Source of the DNA: Gemmatimonadaceae bacterium
Lineage (GTDB): Bacteria > Gemmatimonadota > Gemmatimonadetes > Gemmatimonadales > Gemmatimonadaceae
Direction: 5' to 3'
Length of the DNA: 49,783 nucleotides
Assembly (NCBI GenBank): GCA_017881585.1
Contig: JADGQS010000008.1
Span: 1 to 49,783 of the forward strand
Each line of letters begins with the position of its first letter. Position 1 is the first letter of the stretch. The notes beneath the pieces are model-generated. The model saw only the letters and a program-made list of their open reading frames with translations. It was not told where the DNA came from and ran no database searches. The position numbers were made by a program, and so were the translations under genes. Below, piece by piece: positions 31,942 through 41,034 of this stretch.

Positions 31942-33335
31942 CCGACCGCGACTCAAGCCTGACGCCCACCGGGGACAAGCCCACCGTGCTCGTCGTCGAC
32001 GACGAATCGGGAATCCTCGAGACGCTCGAGATTCTCCTGCGCAATGAAGGGTTCTCGCCGCACGTCGCGCTCGGCGGCAAGGCGGGCCTCGAGAAGATTC
32101 CGCAGCTCTCGCCGGACATCGTGCTGACCGACGTGCGCATGCCGCAGGTGGGCGGCGTCGACATTCTCTCGGCGGCGCGCGCACACGATCCGGACACGCC
32201 CGTGATCCTCATGACCGCGCAGGCCACGCTCCAGTCCGCGATGCAGGCCGTGAACGAGGGCGCGTTCTATTACATCCAGAAGCCGTTCCGCAACGACGAA
32301 CTCGTCGCGATCCTCCGGCGCGCGGCGGAGCACCGCATGCTGCGCGTCGAGAACACGACGCTCAAGAAGGAGATCCGCCGCCGCGATCGCAGCGCGGCCG
32401 GCGCACCGATCGGCACCAATCGCAAGTGGCTCGAGGTGCTGCGGCTCGCCGAGGCCGTCGCCCCGACCGAGAGCACGGTGCTGCTCATGGGCGAGTCGGG
32501 GACGGGCAAGGAAGTCGTCGCGCGCTACATCCACGACCTCTCGCATCGCACCGACGGTCCGTTCCTCTCGATCAACTGCGGAGCCCTTCCGGAGGGACTG
32601 CTCGAGAGCGAGCTGTTCGGGCACGTGAAGGGATCGTTCACCGGCGCCGTGCGCGACAAGTCCGGACTCTTCACGGCCGCGGCCGGCGGAACGTTCTTCC
32701 TCGACGAAATCGGCGAGACGACGCCGGCCACCCAGGTGAAACTGCTCCGCGTCCTGCAGCACCGCGAAGTCATTCCCGTGGGCGCGACGGACACGATTCC
32801 CATCGACACGCGCATCCTCGCGGCCACCAATCGCGACCTCGAGGAGGAGATCAAGCGCGGCAACTTCCGCCGCGACCTGTTCTATCGTCTCAACGTCATC
32901 GCCCTGCACCTGCCGCCGCTGCGCCAGCGCGCGGACGACATCCCGCTCCTCGCCGAGACCTTCCTCGCGCGCCACGCGGAGCAGCGCGGCGAGCCGCCGA
33001 AGCACATCAGCGATTCCGCGATGGAGATCCTGCAGTCGTACTCCTGGCCCGGCAACGTGCGCGAGCTGGAGAATGCGATTGAGCGCGCCGTGATCCTCAC
33101 CGAGGGCGAGGTCATCGCCCTCGACGGGCTGCCGGAGAAGATCGCGGAGCGACGCGCCGAGCCGCTCGTGTCCGACCGGACGGCCACGAACCCCACGATG
33201 GAAACGATCGAGCGGGCCTACATCATGTGGGTGCTGGAGAGCGAACAGGGCAACAAGACGCGCGCGGCCGAGGTGCTCGGGATCGATCCGTCCACGCTGC
33301 ACCGCAAGCTCTCGCGATTCGGTGTCGAGGCGTGA
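31938..33335 (+). CDS. pilR: PilR-like sigma-54-dependent response regulator
   Basis: The 465-residue protein has a receiver domain with phospho-acceptor Asp65 (DIVLTDVRMP), a sigma-54 activation AAA+ domain with Walker A GESGTGKE, the sigma-54 contact loop GSFTGA, Walker B FFLDEIGE and the arginine-finger region, and a C-terminal Fis-type helix-turn-helix (NKTRAAEVLGIDPSTLHRKL). GTG at 31938 overlaps pilS. A well-matched sigma-54 promoter stands before pilA at 39131, the expected target. The next gene (GT39-like) starts inside its stop codon, so the four glycosyltransferase-type genes are translationally tied to pilSR. Confidence 0.92.
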   Translation: MTDRDSSLTPTGDKPTVLVVDDESGILETLEILLRNEGFSPHVALGGKAGLEKIPQLSPDIVLTDVRMPQVGGVDILSAARAHDPDTPVILMTAQATLQSAMQAVNEGAFYYIQKPFRNDELVAILRRAAEHRMLRVENTTLKKEIRRRDRSAAGAPIGTNRKWLEVLRLAEAVAPTESTVLLMGESGTGKEVVARYIHDLSHRTDGPFLSINCGALPEGLLESELFGHVKGSFTGAVRDKSGLFTAAAGGTFFLDEIGETTPATQVKLLRVLQHREVIPVGATDTIPIDTRILAATNRDLEEEIKRGNFRRDLFYRLNVIALHLPPLRQRADDIPLLAETFLARHAEQRGEPPKHISDSAMEILQSYSWPGNVRELENAIERAVILTEGEVIALDGLPEKIAERRAEPLVSDRTATNPTMETIERAYIMWVLESEQGNKTRAAEVLGIDPSTLHRKLSRFGVEA

Positions 33336-34906
33336 TTGACGGACCGCGCCGCTCACGCGGCGCGACCTGGTATCCGCTCGCCGCGGGCGCGATCGTGGCT
33401 GCCATTGCGCTCGCGGCGATCACCGCGGTCCCCGTCGGCGTGTTCTGGGACGACGGCGTGTATCTCATCGGCGCGAAGTCGCTTGCGACCGGAGCGGGCT
33501 ATCGCTTCCTGCATCTGCCCGGCGCGCCGCCCGCGGTGCACTTCCCGCCGGGATGGCCAGCGGTGCTCGCCGTCGTCTGGAGACTGGGCCCGGCGTTTCC
33601 CGGCAACGTCGTGCTGCTCAAGCTCGTGAACCCGCTGCTGCTCGCGGCCGGCGCGGCGCTCGCGTGCTGGTACGGCGTGAACCGGCTCCGCGTTCCTCCC
33701 CTCGTCGCGGCGGCGGCAGCCGTCGTGTTCGCGGCCGCGCTGCCGGTGATGGTGATGGCGGGCGTGCTCTTTTCGGAGCCGCTCTTCTTCGTGGTGCTGC
33801 TGATCGCGCTCGCGCTCGCCGATCGCGCCGCGGATCGCGGCGGTTGGCGCCCCGCGCTCGAGGCGGGCGTCGCCGCCGGCATCCTCACGCTGGTGCGAAG
33901 CGCCGGACTCACGCTCCTGCCCGCCCTCGTCATCGCCCTGCTCCTCGCGCGCCGGCGGCGCGAGGCGGTGGTCGCCGCGGCCGGTGCGTTCGCGGTGCTC
34001 GCCCCGTGGCAGCTCTGGATCACGCTGCGCGCGCACGACCTCGCCGCGCCGTTCCGCGGAAGCTACGGTCCGTATCTCGATTGGGTGCTGGGCATGTACC
34101 GCGAGCGCGGGGCGGCGTTCGTCCTGGTCATGGCGCGCATGAACCTGCTCGCGATCATGCGCTCGCTCGGCATCTCGCTCTTTCCATTCGGGCCGCGCGA
34201 CATCCGCCCGCTGCTCGTGACGCTCGTGCTCGTGGTGTCCGCGATCGCGCTGATCCGCTCGCGCCGGCGCGCGACGACGGCGCTGTTGTTCCTGCTGTTC
34301 TATTTCGCGCTCGTCTTCGCGTGGCCGTATGCGCCGGACCGCTTCCTGTGGGCGATCTGGCCGTTGCTCGGCATGCTGCTCGCGAGCGGCGCCGTCGAAT
34401 GCTGGCGCCTCGGCGCGCGGCACGGCGCGGTGCCGAGCGTGCGCGTGACGAGCGCGTTCGCATGTGCCGTCGGCGTGTTCGCTCTCGGAGGGCACGCGGG
34501 CTATTCGATTCGCGGAGCCTCACGCCATTGGCGGGACGCCGAGGCGCGCAACAACGCCGACGCGCTCCTCCCGGTCGCTGACTGGATCAACGCGAACACG
34601 AGGCCGGACGACGTGGTCGCGGTCGACGGCGAACCGTTCATCTACCTGCACACGGGCCGCACGGTCGTTCCCGTGCACATTCTTTCGCCCGACGAGTACT
34701 TCGCCGGCACGCCGCTCGAGCGCGCGGCGGCCGACCTGCGTGCGCTGATCGTCGTTGGCAAGCCACGATACGCCGTCTTCTCGGCGGCTGCCGGCGAGCG
34801 CGACGCCGCGCCGATGCTGGATGGGCGGAACGGCACGCCGAAGCTCGAGTGGATCACCGCGCTTCCCGGCGGCGGCGCCGCCTATCGCGTGGTGCTGGCA
34901 CAGTGA
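33332..34906 (+). CDS. GT39-like membrane glycosyltransferase (ArnT/PMT superfamily)
   Basis: The 524-residue protein has around eleven hydrophobic helices and the N-terminal acidic loop FWDDGVYLIG (Asp40, Asp41) typical of GT-C enzymes of the PMT/ArnT superfamily, which use polyprenyl-phosphate sugars. LPGAPPAVHFPPGWPAVLA and LFSEPLFFV are further family patterns. A soluble C-terminal part follows. It starts GTGA inside the pilR stop and ends inside the start of a paralogous gene. The two share the GYRF-LPG-P-HFPP and PWQLW motifs, so they arose by duplication. Acceptor and sugar are unknown. Confidence 0.82.
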   Translation: MIDGPRRSRGATWYPLAAGAIVAAIALAAITAVPVGVFWDDGVYLIGAKSLATGAGYRFLHLPGAPPAVHFPPGWPAVLAVVWRLGPAFPGNVVLLKLVNPLLLAAGAALACWYGVNRLRVPPLVAAAAAVVFAAALPVMVMAGVLFSEPLFFVVLLIALALADRAADRGGWRPALEAGVAAGILTLVRSAGLTLLPALVIALLLARRRREAVVAAAGAFAVLAPWQLWITLRAHDLAAPFRGSYGPYLDWVLGMYRERGAAFVLVMARMNLLAIMRSLGISLFPFGPRDIRPLLVTLVLVVSAIALIRSRRRATTALLFLLFYFALVFAWPYAPDRFLWAIWPLLGMLLASGAVECWRLGARHGAVPSVRVTSAFACAVGVFALGGHAGYSIRGASRHWRDAEARNNADALLPVADWINANTRPDDVVAVDGEPFIYLHTGRTVVPVHILSPDEYFAGTPLERAAADLRALIVVGKPRYAVFSAAAGERDAAPMLDGRNGTPKLEWITALPGGGAAYRVVLAQ

Positions 34907-36456
34907 ACCGCTCGGCCATCGGCTGGCCCGCGGTCGTCACGGTCGTGCTCGCGCTGGCGCTCGGAGTGTTCGCCATGAACCCGCTGCCGATCGGCATCGT
35001 TCGCGACGATGCGCGCTACCTGCTGCTCGCGCACTCGATCGCCGAAGGCACGGGCTATCGTTTCATGCTCCTGCCCGGTTCGCCGGCCGGCACGCATTTT
35101 CCACCCGCGTTTCCGCTCGTGCTGGCCGCCGTCTGGAAAGTCGCGCCAGCGTTCCCGGCGAACGTGACGCTCTTCAAGGCGCTGAACGCGCTGATGCTCG
35201 GGCTCGCGGCAACTGCGGTATTCGCGTTCGCGCGCGACCGAGCGAAGCTCGCGTCCTGGGCTGCGACCGGCGTTGCCCTCGCGTTCGCCGGCTCTGCTCC
35301 CGTCCTCTTCCTCGACGGCGTGTTGTTTTCCGAACCGTTTTTTATCGCCGCGATGTGCGGTGCGCTGATCGTGTCGGAACGATCGATCCGGCCCCGGGAG
35401 TCGGCGGCCGCCGACAAACCTCCGATCGCTCATATCGCCTTCGCCGCCGGACTCGCCATCGGCGGCGTCACGATGATCCGCACGCTCGGAATAGCAGTCG
35501 GCGCCGGAATTGCGGTCACGCTCATCATTCGAAGGCAGGGGCGTGAGCTCGCGAGTTCGATGGCGGGGATCGCCTTGGTCGTCGTGCCCTGGCAACTTTG
35601 GACGATGCGGCACGGGGGCGAGATCCCCCCGATCCTCAGCGGTGACTACGGCACCTACCTGAGTTGGTTGGGGACGGCGCTTCACACGGAGGGAGCAGGA
35701 TTCTTCGCGCGCGTGTTCGCGGCCAACTTGACGGGATTCTCCGCCGTTCTCATCCTGTTCGGCGTGAGCGGAACGATGGCCGCGATCGTCGCCGTGCCGC
35801 TGCTCCTGGCGCTGGCCGTCGGCACCGTGCGGCTCGCGCGCAGCGCGCCGGTGAGCGTCGTCTCGATCGCGGCCTATCTCCTCGTCGTGCTCTTCTGGCC
35901 GTTCACACCCGACCGCTTTCTGTGGCCCGCGTGGCCGTTCCTGCTCGTTGGCGTTGCGCGCGGCGCGTCGGAGATCGCGAAGTGGAGGCCGTCATCGGCG
36001 CAAAGGCGGCTTGCGCGCAACAGCACGCTCGCCGCCCTCGCCGGATGCGCGCTGCTCTTCGTGCGGTACAACGTCGGGACGTACGGCTCCCGCACCTGGG
36101 AGGGGTACGCGCGCGACAATGCGAAATTAGCGATCGCCGAGTCGGAGACCGCGGCCCAGCTCCCGGACGGTCTGGTCGCAAGCGAATTCGACGCGCTCGT
36201 CAGCCTCTATACCGGCCGCCAGGCCATCCCGCTGCTGCCGCTGATGGCCGCGAATTATCTCCGGAAGCGAACCCCGCGTGAGGCGGCCGACCAGCTTTCG
36301 GACATGCTCGACGCTTACCATCCCCGCTTCCTGCTCGTCGGTACCGGCGAGGCGCTCGAAGCTGCGCGACTCCTCGCGCATGCCAGCGTGCCGCGCATCC
36401 GCTTCGGTGGCATCTCGCCAGCCGGCATCCTGCTGTACGTTCCCACCTCGCCATGA
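34903..36456 (+). CDS. Second GT39-like membrane glycosyltransferase, paralogue of the preceding one
   Basis: This 517-residue protein repeats the plan of its neighbour: acidic loop [14 protein letters not shown] (Asp35, Asp36), [37 protein letters not shown] and a [15 protein letters not shown] block near the end of the membrane part. The GTG start overlaps the upstream stop (GTGA). The paralogue pair has diverged well beyond recent duplication, so separate roles (different sugars or acceptors) are likely. The 22-base gap to the GT2 gene has no clear ribosome binding site. Confidence 0.82.
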   Translation: MNRSAIGWPAVVTVVLALALGVFAMNPLPIGIVRDDARYLLLAHSIAEGTGYRFMLLPGSPAGTHFPPAFPLVLAAVWKVAPAFPANVTLFKALNALMLGLAATAVFAFARDRAKLASWAATGVALAFAGSAPVLFLDGVLFSEPFFIAAMCGALIVSERSIRPRESAAADKPPIAHIAFAAGLAIGGVTMIRTLGIAVGAGIAVTLIIRRQGRELASSMAGIALVVVPWQLWTMRHGGEIPPILSGDYGTYLSWLGTALHTEGAGFFARVFAANLTGFSAVLILFGVSGTMAAIVAVPLLLALAVGTVRLARSAPVSVVSIAAYLLVVLFWPFTPDRFLWPAWPFLLVGVARGASEIAKWRPSSAQRRLARNSTLAALAGCALLFVRYNVGTYGSRTWEGYARDNAKLAIAESETAAQLPDGLVASEFDALVSLYTGRQAIPLLPLMAANYLRKRTPREAADQLSDMLDAYHPRFLLVGTGEALEAARLLAHASVPRIRFGGISPAGILLYVPTSP

Positions 36457-36478
36457 TTCCCGTCCGCCAGACCCGTAC

Positions 36479-37252
36479 ATGACTTTTCCTTCCCGCTTGA
36501 CCCCGACGAACGCGATCGACGCCCTCCCGCGCCTGCGCGGACGGACGCCGATGGCGCCATCGGCGCTCGTGCTCTCGGTGCTCATCCCCGTGTACAACGA
36601 GCGCGCCACCATCGAGCTGATCCTCGACCAGGTGCACGCGGTGCCGGTCCGCAAGGAAATCATCTGCGTGGACGACTTCTCCACCGACGGCACACGCGAG
36701 CTGCTCCAGCGGATGAAGGACGCGGGCCGGATCGACAAGCTGATCTTCCACGATCTCAACCGCGGCAAGGGCGCCGCGATCCGCACCGCGCTCGCCGCGA
36801 GCACCGGCAACGTCGTGATCGTGCAGGACGCCGACCTCGAGTACGACCCCGCCGACTGGCCCACCCTGCTCGAACCGATCCTCGACGGCCGCGCGGACGC
36901 GGTGTTCGGCTCGCGCTTCCTCGGCGGCCCGCATCGCGTGCTCTACTTCTGGCACTCCGTCGGCAACCTGTGCCTCACGACGTTCAGCAACATGCTCACG
37001 AACCTGAACCTCACCGACATGGAGACGTGCTACAAGGCGATCCGCGGCGACGTCGCGCGCGCCCTCCGCCTCACGTCGGACCGCTTCGGGTTCGAGCCCG
37101 AGATCACGGCGCGCCTCTCGCGGGCGAAGCTCCGCATCTTCGAGGTGCCCATCTCGTACTCCGGCCGCACGTACGCCGAGGGCAAGAAGATCGGCTGGAA
37201 GGACGGCGTCGCCGCCATCGGGCACATCCTCCGCTTCAACCTGTTCGCGTGA
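36479..37252 (+). CDS. GT2 glycosyltransferase, dolichyl-phosphate-mannose/glucose synthase-like
   Basis: The 257-residue GT-A protein shows [20 protein letters not shown], the DxD-type QDADLEYDP (about 116-124) and [10 protein letters not shown], the pattern of DPM/DPG-synthase-like GT2 enzymes that charge a polyprenyl phosphate with mannose or glucose. No extra membrane domain follows, as in the short DPM1-like branch. Start could be the ATG at 36479 or at 36551; the latter is nearer the conserved core. It directly precedes the TMTC-like gene (GTGA overlap), which supports a donor-synthase plus transferase pair. Confidence 0.85.
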   Translation: MTFPSRLTPTNAIDALPRLRGRTPMAPSALVLSVLIPVYNERATIELILDQVHAVPVRKEIICVDDFSTDGTRELLQRMKDAGRIDKLIFHDLNRGKGAAIRTALAASTGNVVIVQDADLEYDPADWPTLLEPILDGRADAVFGSRFLGGPHRVLYFWHSVGNLCLTTFSNMLTNLNLTDMETCYKAIRGDVARALRLTSDRFGFEPEITARLSRAKLRIFEVPISYSGRTYAEGKKIGWKDGVAAIGHILRFNLFA

Positions 37253-38970
37253 GCATCGCGCCGCGGCCGTACGACGCCGGCGCCGACGATCCGCGGGGCT
37301 GGATGTGGCTCGGACTGACCATCGCCGCGCTCGCGCTGCTCTCGTCCGGCGTCGGACTCCATAACGGATTCGCGTACGACGACCGCTGGATCATCGTGCA
37401 GAATGCGAACGCGCACTCGCTGAACAGGCCGTGGGAGCTGTTCGGCTCCACGTACTGGCCGACGAGCCGCGGCGCCTCCCTGTACCGCCCGCTCACGATC
37501 CTGATCTACGCCGCGCAGTGGGTGTTCGGCGGCGGCGCGCCGTTCCTGTACCATCTCGTGAACGTGTCGCTCTACGTGGTGGATGCCGTGCTGGTGTTGC
37601 TGCTGGGACTGCAGTGCCTGCCGCGCAGCGGGGCATGGGTCGCGGCGGCACTCTTTGCCGTGCATCCGGTCCATGTGGAGGCGGTCGCCAACGTCGTGGG
37701 CCAGGCCGAGTTGTGGACCGGCCTCGTGCTGCTCAGCGCCGTGCTGATCTACGTTCGCGAACGTCAGGGCGGCGTGACGATCCCGCGCGGATCCGCGATC
37801 GCGATCGTCGCGCTGTTCGTCGCCGGGATGCTGATCAAAGAAAACGCCATCGTCCTTCCGGCACTGCTGGTCATCGCCGAGCTGTTCCTCGTGCACGACA
37901 CGCGCCCGTGGCGCGAGCGCGCGGACAAGCTCTTCACCCTGCTCCTGTGGATGACGATGTTCGCCATGGCGTACCTCTGGGTGCGCCTGCGCGTTACCGG
38001 CGAGATCGGCGGCGACACGGAGCACCCTGCGCTGAGCCATCTCTCGATGGGACAGCGCTCGCTGCTGATGCTCGGCCTGGTGCCCGAGTTCGGGCGGCTG
38101 CTCGTGTGGCCCGATCATCTCTCGGCCGACTACTCGCCGCAGATGGTTCCCGGGTATGGCGGCTGGCACGCGGGACTGATTCCCGGCGCGGTGCTGCTGC
38201 TATGCGTCGCGATCCTCATGTTCGTTTCATGGCGCCGGGCCCCCGTGGTGGCCTTCGGGATCGCGTGGCTCGTGATCGCGATCTCGCCCGTGGCCAATAT
38301 CCTCATTCCGAGCGGGATACTCATTGCGGAGCGGACTCTGCTGGTGCCGAGCGTGGGCGTGGTGCTCGCGGTCGGCATGCTGGTGCCGTGGGTGCTTGAG
38401 CGCGTGAACAAGCAGACGCGCATCGTACGCATCGCCGCCGCCGGCGCGTTCGCGCTCCTGCTGACGCTCGGCATCGGCCGGAGCGTCGAGCGCACCTACA
38501 GCTGGAAGGACAGCGATACCGTGTTCAACACGCTTGTCGCCGACGCGCCGCTCAGCTTCAAGGCGCACTACGTGAACGGCGGCATGCTGTTTGAGGAGCA
38601 CCATGGGCGGGAAGCGGAAATCCAGTGGCTCATCGCGATCAAGCTGATGCCGGACTACTATGCCGTCCGCGTGGATCTCGCGCACAAGTATCGGGAGCTC
38701 CACCACTGCGTCGCGGCGGTGCCCCTCTATCTCAAGGCGCTGGAGATCGAGCCGGCACTCCCGCTCGCGCGCATCGGGCTCGTTGCGTGCTATCTGGAAC
38801 TCGCGCAGTTCCGCAAGGCGCGGCTCGCGGCCCTGATGGCTCGAGCCGAGGGCTACTCGCCGCGGGCATTCCAGTTCACGGTCGAGATCGCCGACAGCGC
38901 GCTGGTCGCGACGGACTCCGGGGGCGGCATCAACCAGTGGACCGGCAAGCACCGCACTCGGAAGCCCTGA
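37249..38970 (+). CDS. TMTC-like membrane and TPR protein (DUF1736-type putative O-mannosyltransferase)
   Basis: The 573-residue protein starts GTG inside the stop of the GT2 gene. It has about ten hydrophobic segments, an N-terminal acidic loop [12 protein letters not shown] (Asp44, Asp45), SLYRPLTIL and the block [16 protein letters not shown] (139-154), which are hallmarks of eukaryotic TMTC1-4 and their bacterial relatives. The C-terminal 110 residues form degenerate TPR-like helices ([38 protein letters not shown]). TMTC proteins attach mannose from dolichyl-P-mannose to cadherins. In this context it is a candidate transferase of mannose or another sugar to an exported protein. Confidence 0.8.
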   Translation: MSIAPRPYDAGADDPRGWMWLGLTIAALALLSSGVGLHNGFAYDDRWIIVQNANAHSLNRPWELFGSTYWPTSRGASLYRPLTILIYAAQWVFGGGAPFLYHLVNVSLYVVDAVLVLLLGLQCLPRSGAWVAAALFAVHPVHVEAVANVVGQAELWTGLVLLSAVLIYVRERQGGVTIPRGSAIAIVALFVAGMLIKENAIVLPALLVIAELFLVHDTRPWRERADKLFTLLLWMTMFAMAYLWVRLRVTGEIGGDTEHPALSHLSMGQRSLLMLGLVPEFGRLLVWPDHLSADYSPQMVPGYGGWHAGLIPGAVLLLCVAILMFVSWRRAPVVAFGIAWLVIAISPVANILIPSGILIAERTLLVPSVGVVLAVGMLVPWVLERVNKQTRIVRIAAAGAFALLLTLGIGRSVERTYSWKDSDTVFNTLVADAPLSFKAHYVNGGMLFEEHHGREAEIQWLIAIKLMPDYYAVRVDLAHKYRELHHCVAAVPLYLKALEIEPALPLARIGLVACYLELAQFRKARLAALMARAEGYSPRAFQFTVEIADSALVATDSGGGINQWTGKHRTRKP

Positions 38971-39130
38971 GGTATGGCAGTTCCGGACAACATGACCGAA
39001 TCGGTCGTCCTGACCTCACCACGCAATCTGCAACCAGTCCCGCACTCCACCGTCCGACCGGTCCCCCGGCGGTGAAGGATGCCGTACCTAAATCGTTCCT
39101 TCCCTTGCACTAAGCTGGTTCCGAAAGCTC

Positions 39131-39146
39131 TGGCAAGGGGTTTGCA
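39131..39146 (+). promoter_or_regulatory. Sigma-54 promoter of pilA
   Basis: TGGCAAGGGGTTTGCA matches the -24/-12 consensus TGGCACG-N4-TTGCA except for one base, with exactly ten bases between the GG and GC dinucleotides. Transcription would begin near 39157, giving a leader of about 60 bases. The neighbouring gene pilR encodes the matching activator type. The 160 bases upstream (38971-39130) hold no gene and presumably the PilR site. Confidence 0.78.
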
Positions 39147-39218
39147 TTGTACCGTGTCGTGTGGACCACCGATGTCCCGCCGTATGCACGATTTTTCTCA
39201 TTGAACAGGAGTCTCGCG

Positions 39219-39596
39219 ATGCCGCAGAACCGGAAGGGTTTCACCCTGATCGAGCTGTTGATCGTCGTCGTCATCATCGGCATTCTCGCCGCGATCGCGA
39301 TTCCGAAGTTCGCGAACACGAAGGAAAAGGCGTACGTCGCCTCGATGAAGTCGGACCTGCGCAATCTCATCACCGCGCAGGAAGCCTACTTCTCGGACAA
39401 CAACAGCACGTACGCGGCGAGCACGGGGAGCTTGGGCACGAACTACAAGGCGTCGAGCGGCATCACGGTTACGCTCGGCACCGTAACGAACACCGGCTGG
39501 GCTGCGACCGCGATGAGCAACTCGACGGCGAGGACCTGCTCGATCCAGCTCGGCGGCGGTTCGACGGTCGAAGGCGATCCGATTTGCACTCCGTAG
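39219..39596 (+). CDS. pilA: Major type IV pilin, PilA
   Basis: The 125-residue prepilin has a short leader MPQNRKG, then mature F-T-L-I-E with Glu5 and a hydrophobic N-terminal helix (FTLIELLIVVVIIGILAAIA). Cleavage and N-methylation by a prepilin peptidase are expected. The globular part is short, rich in Ser and Thr (about one residue in four), and has two Cys near the C-terminus that probably form the D-region disulfide. The ATG at 39219 is preceded by AGGAG. It lies alone between the sigma-54 promoter and a hairpin. The many Ser/Thr make it a plausible O-glycosylation target of the upstream enzymes (inference). Confidence 0.93.
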   Translation: MPQNRKGFTLIELLIVVVIIGILAAIAIPKFANTKEKAYVASMKSDLRNLITAQEAYFSDNNSTYAASTGSLGTNYKASSGITVTLGTVTNTGWAATAMSNSTARTCSIQLGGGSTVEGDPICTP

Positions 39597-39624
39597 GCGT
39601 TTCGACACCGCAGTCTGATGTGCC

Positions 39625-39652
39625 GCGGGCCGGGCGATCTTGCCCGGCCCGC
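39625..39652 (+). terminator. Hairpin after pilA
   Basis: GCGGGCCGGGC and GCCCGGCCCGC form a perfect 11-bp stem around a 6-base loop, followed by TCGTAATTTG. It lies 28 bases after the pilA stop. The tail is only moderately T-rich. It may terminate, or partly attenuate, transcription so that pilin is made in excess over the downstream genes. Confidence 0.65.
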
Positions 39653-39669
39653 GTCGTAATTTGCTGCAC

Positions 39670-40611
39670 ATGAACACCGCCGGCACGTCGGTCCTCTCCG
39701 CCGTGGGAGCCGCAGCCGTCGTGCTGGCCGCCGGCTGGCTGCGCAGCCGCCGGCTTCGCGGCAGGGTGTCTTCGCTCGAGTCGCAGCTCGGGGCGGCGCG
39801 CGCCGAGAGTGAGGCGGCCAAGCGCCTCGCCGGTGCGGGACGCGTCGCAGCCGGCCTCGCGCACGAAGTGGGGAATCCGCTGTGCGCCATCACGAACTAC
39901 GCGCACTCGCTCGAGGACAAGGTCGCGCCCGAGTTGCGGCCCTCGATGCAGTCCCTGCAGCGCGAGGTCTCGCGCATCCAGCGCATGATGGACGGACTGA
40001 TCGACTACGCGCGTCCCAGGGAGGCGGGCACGCTCGGGGCCGACGTCAACGCCGCATTGCGCGACACGCTGCGCTTCCTCGGCGAGCAGGGGGTGCTCCG
40101 CCGCATCTCGATCGACGAGCGCCTCGACACCGCCGCGCTCCCCGTGAAGGGCACGGCGCTCGAGCTCGAACAGGCGTTCGCGAATCTCCTCCTCAACGCC
40201 GTCGATGCCATGCCGGCGGGCGGACAGCTCGCCCTCTGGACCCGGCGGCTGCCGCGCACGACGCTCGTCGACGGCTCGCTGCGCCGCGCTGGGGACGATC
40301 CGGCACCCGTTCCCTTCCGGCGCGATGAACGCCTGGAGCGCTGGCTCGCGTCGCACGAGATGGCGCAGGTGGTGAAGATCGTCGTCGCCGACAGCGGCCA
40401 CGGTGTGGAGCAGGGACACGAGGAGCGCATCTTCGAGCCGTTCGTGACCACAAAGGCGGCGGAGCACGGCACCGGCCTCGGTCTCGCGATCGTGCGCGGC
40501 ATCGTGAACACGATCGGCGGGATCGTGTGGGTCCAGCGTTCCCGAGAGGGCGGCGCGGCGTTTCACATCGTGCTTCCCGTGCATGCGAGCGACGAACGGC
40601 TGCCGCGCTGA
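39670..40611 (+). CDS. Orphan NtrB-like sensor histidine kinase
   Basis: From the ATG at 39670 the protein has 313 residues: one N-terminal membrane helix (SAVGAAAVVLAAGWL), a short coiled coil (LESQLGAARAESEAAKRLA), HisKA with His65 in GLAHEVGNPLCAI, and HATPase with FANLLLNAVDAMPAGG, ADSGHGVEQ and HGTGLGLAIVRG. No sensory domain is visible and no response regulator gene adjoins, so it may act on PilR or an unlinked partner. Its position between pilA and the minor pilins suggests a role in pilus control. An in-frame start at 39640 would run into the hairpin. Confidence 0.85.
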   Translation: MNTAGTSVLSAVGAAAVVLAAGWLRSRRLRGRVSSLESQLGAARAESEAAKRLAGAGRVAAGLAHEVGNPLCAITNYAHSLEDKVAPELRPSMQSLQREVSRIQRMMDGLIDYARPREAGTLGADVNAALRDTLRFLGEQGVLRRISIDERLDTAALPVKGTALELEQAFANLLLNAVDAMPAGGQLALWTRRLPRTTLVDGSLRRAGDDPAPVPFRRDERLERWLASHEMAQVVKIVVADSGHGVEQGHEERIFEPFVTTKAAEHGTGLGLAIVRGIVNTIGGIVWVQRSREGGAAFHIVLPVHASDERLPR

Positions 40612-40674
40612 TTCGCTTCGCCGCGCACTGCGGCGGTGACGCTTCCGAAGCCGCGGACTCGCACGTTGTGCAGC

Positions 40675-41034
40675 ATGCATCGAAGCCGCGCACGCCGCGC
40701 ACGCCGCGCATTCACGATCGTCGAACTCCTCGTCGCGCTCATCTTGATGGGCGTCGCGGCCGCGGGCCTCGTCGGCGCGCTCACCGGCGACCGGCGGCTG
40801 CGCGAGCTGGCCGCCGCGCAGGCGTTCGCCGCCGATCGCGCGCGCGAGCGGCTCGAGCTGCTCGCGGCGCTCCCCTGTTCGTCGGATGCATCCGGTACGA
40901 GCGCGTCCGCATGGGGATCGGAGCGCTGGCGCGCCTCGTCCTCGCAGTTCGCCTGGTCTCTCACGGACTCGCTCCTGCTCCGCCGGTCGGCCGCGCCGCT
41001 CGTCATAGAGGCGCGCGTCGTATGCCCCGACTGA
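40675..41034 (+). CDS. Type IV pilin-like minor pilin/pseudopilin with Ala before the cleavage site
   Basis: The 119-residue protein has a basic leader (HRSRARRARRA) and the prepilin core F-T-I-V-E-L-L-V-A-L with Glu5. The residue before the presumed cut is Ala12 rather than Gly, which prepilin peptidases handle less well. The start is the ATG at 40675; a GTG at 40636 would lengthen the leader with no benefit. The remainder is a short globular domain. It overlaps the next pilin-like gene by 13 bases. The three pilin-like genes (40675-42331) probably form the initiation complex at the pilus tip. Confidence 0.78.
   Translation: MHRSRARRARRAFTIVELLVALILMGVAAAGLVGALTGDRRLRELAAAQAFAADRARERLELLAALPCSSDASGTSASAWGSERWRASSSQFAWSLTDSLLLRRSAAPLVIEARVVCPD

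Noticed and set aside
30220-33335. Nitrogen regulation pair NtrB/NtrC
   Set aside because: Domain order of the kinase (membrane helices then PAS) and the neighbouring pilA with sigma-54 promoter favour PilS/PilR.
38971-39130. Short coding frames between the TMTC-like gene and pilA
   Set aside because: No ribosome binding site or conserved pattern; the stretch is better explained as the upstream region of the sigma-54 promoter.
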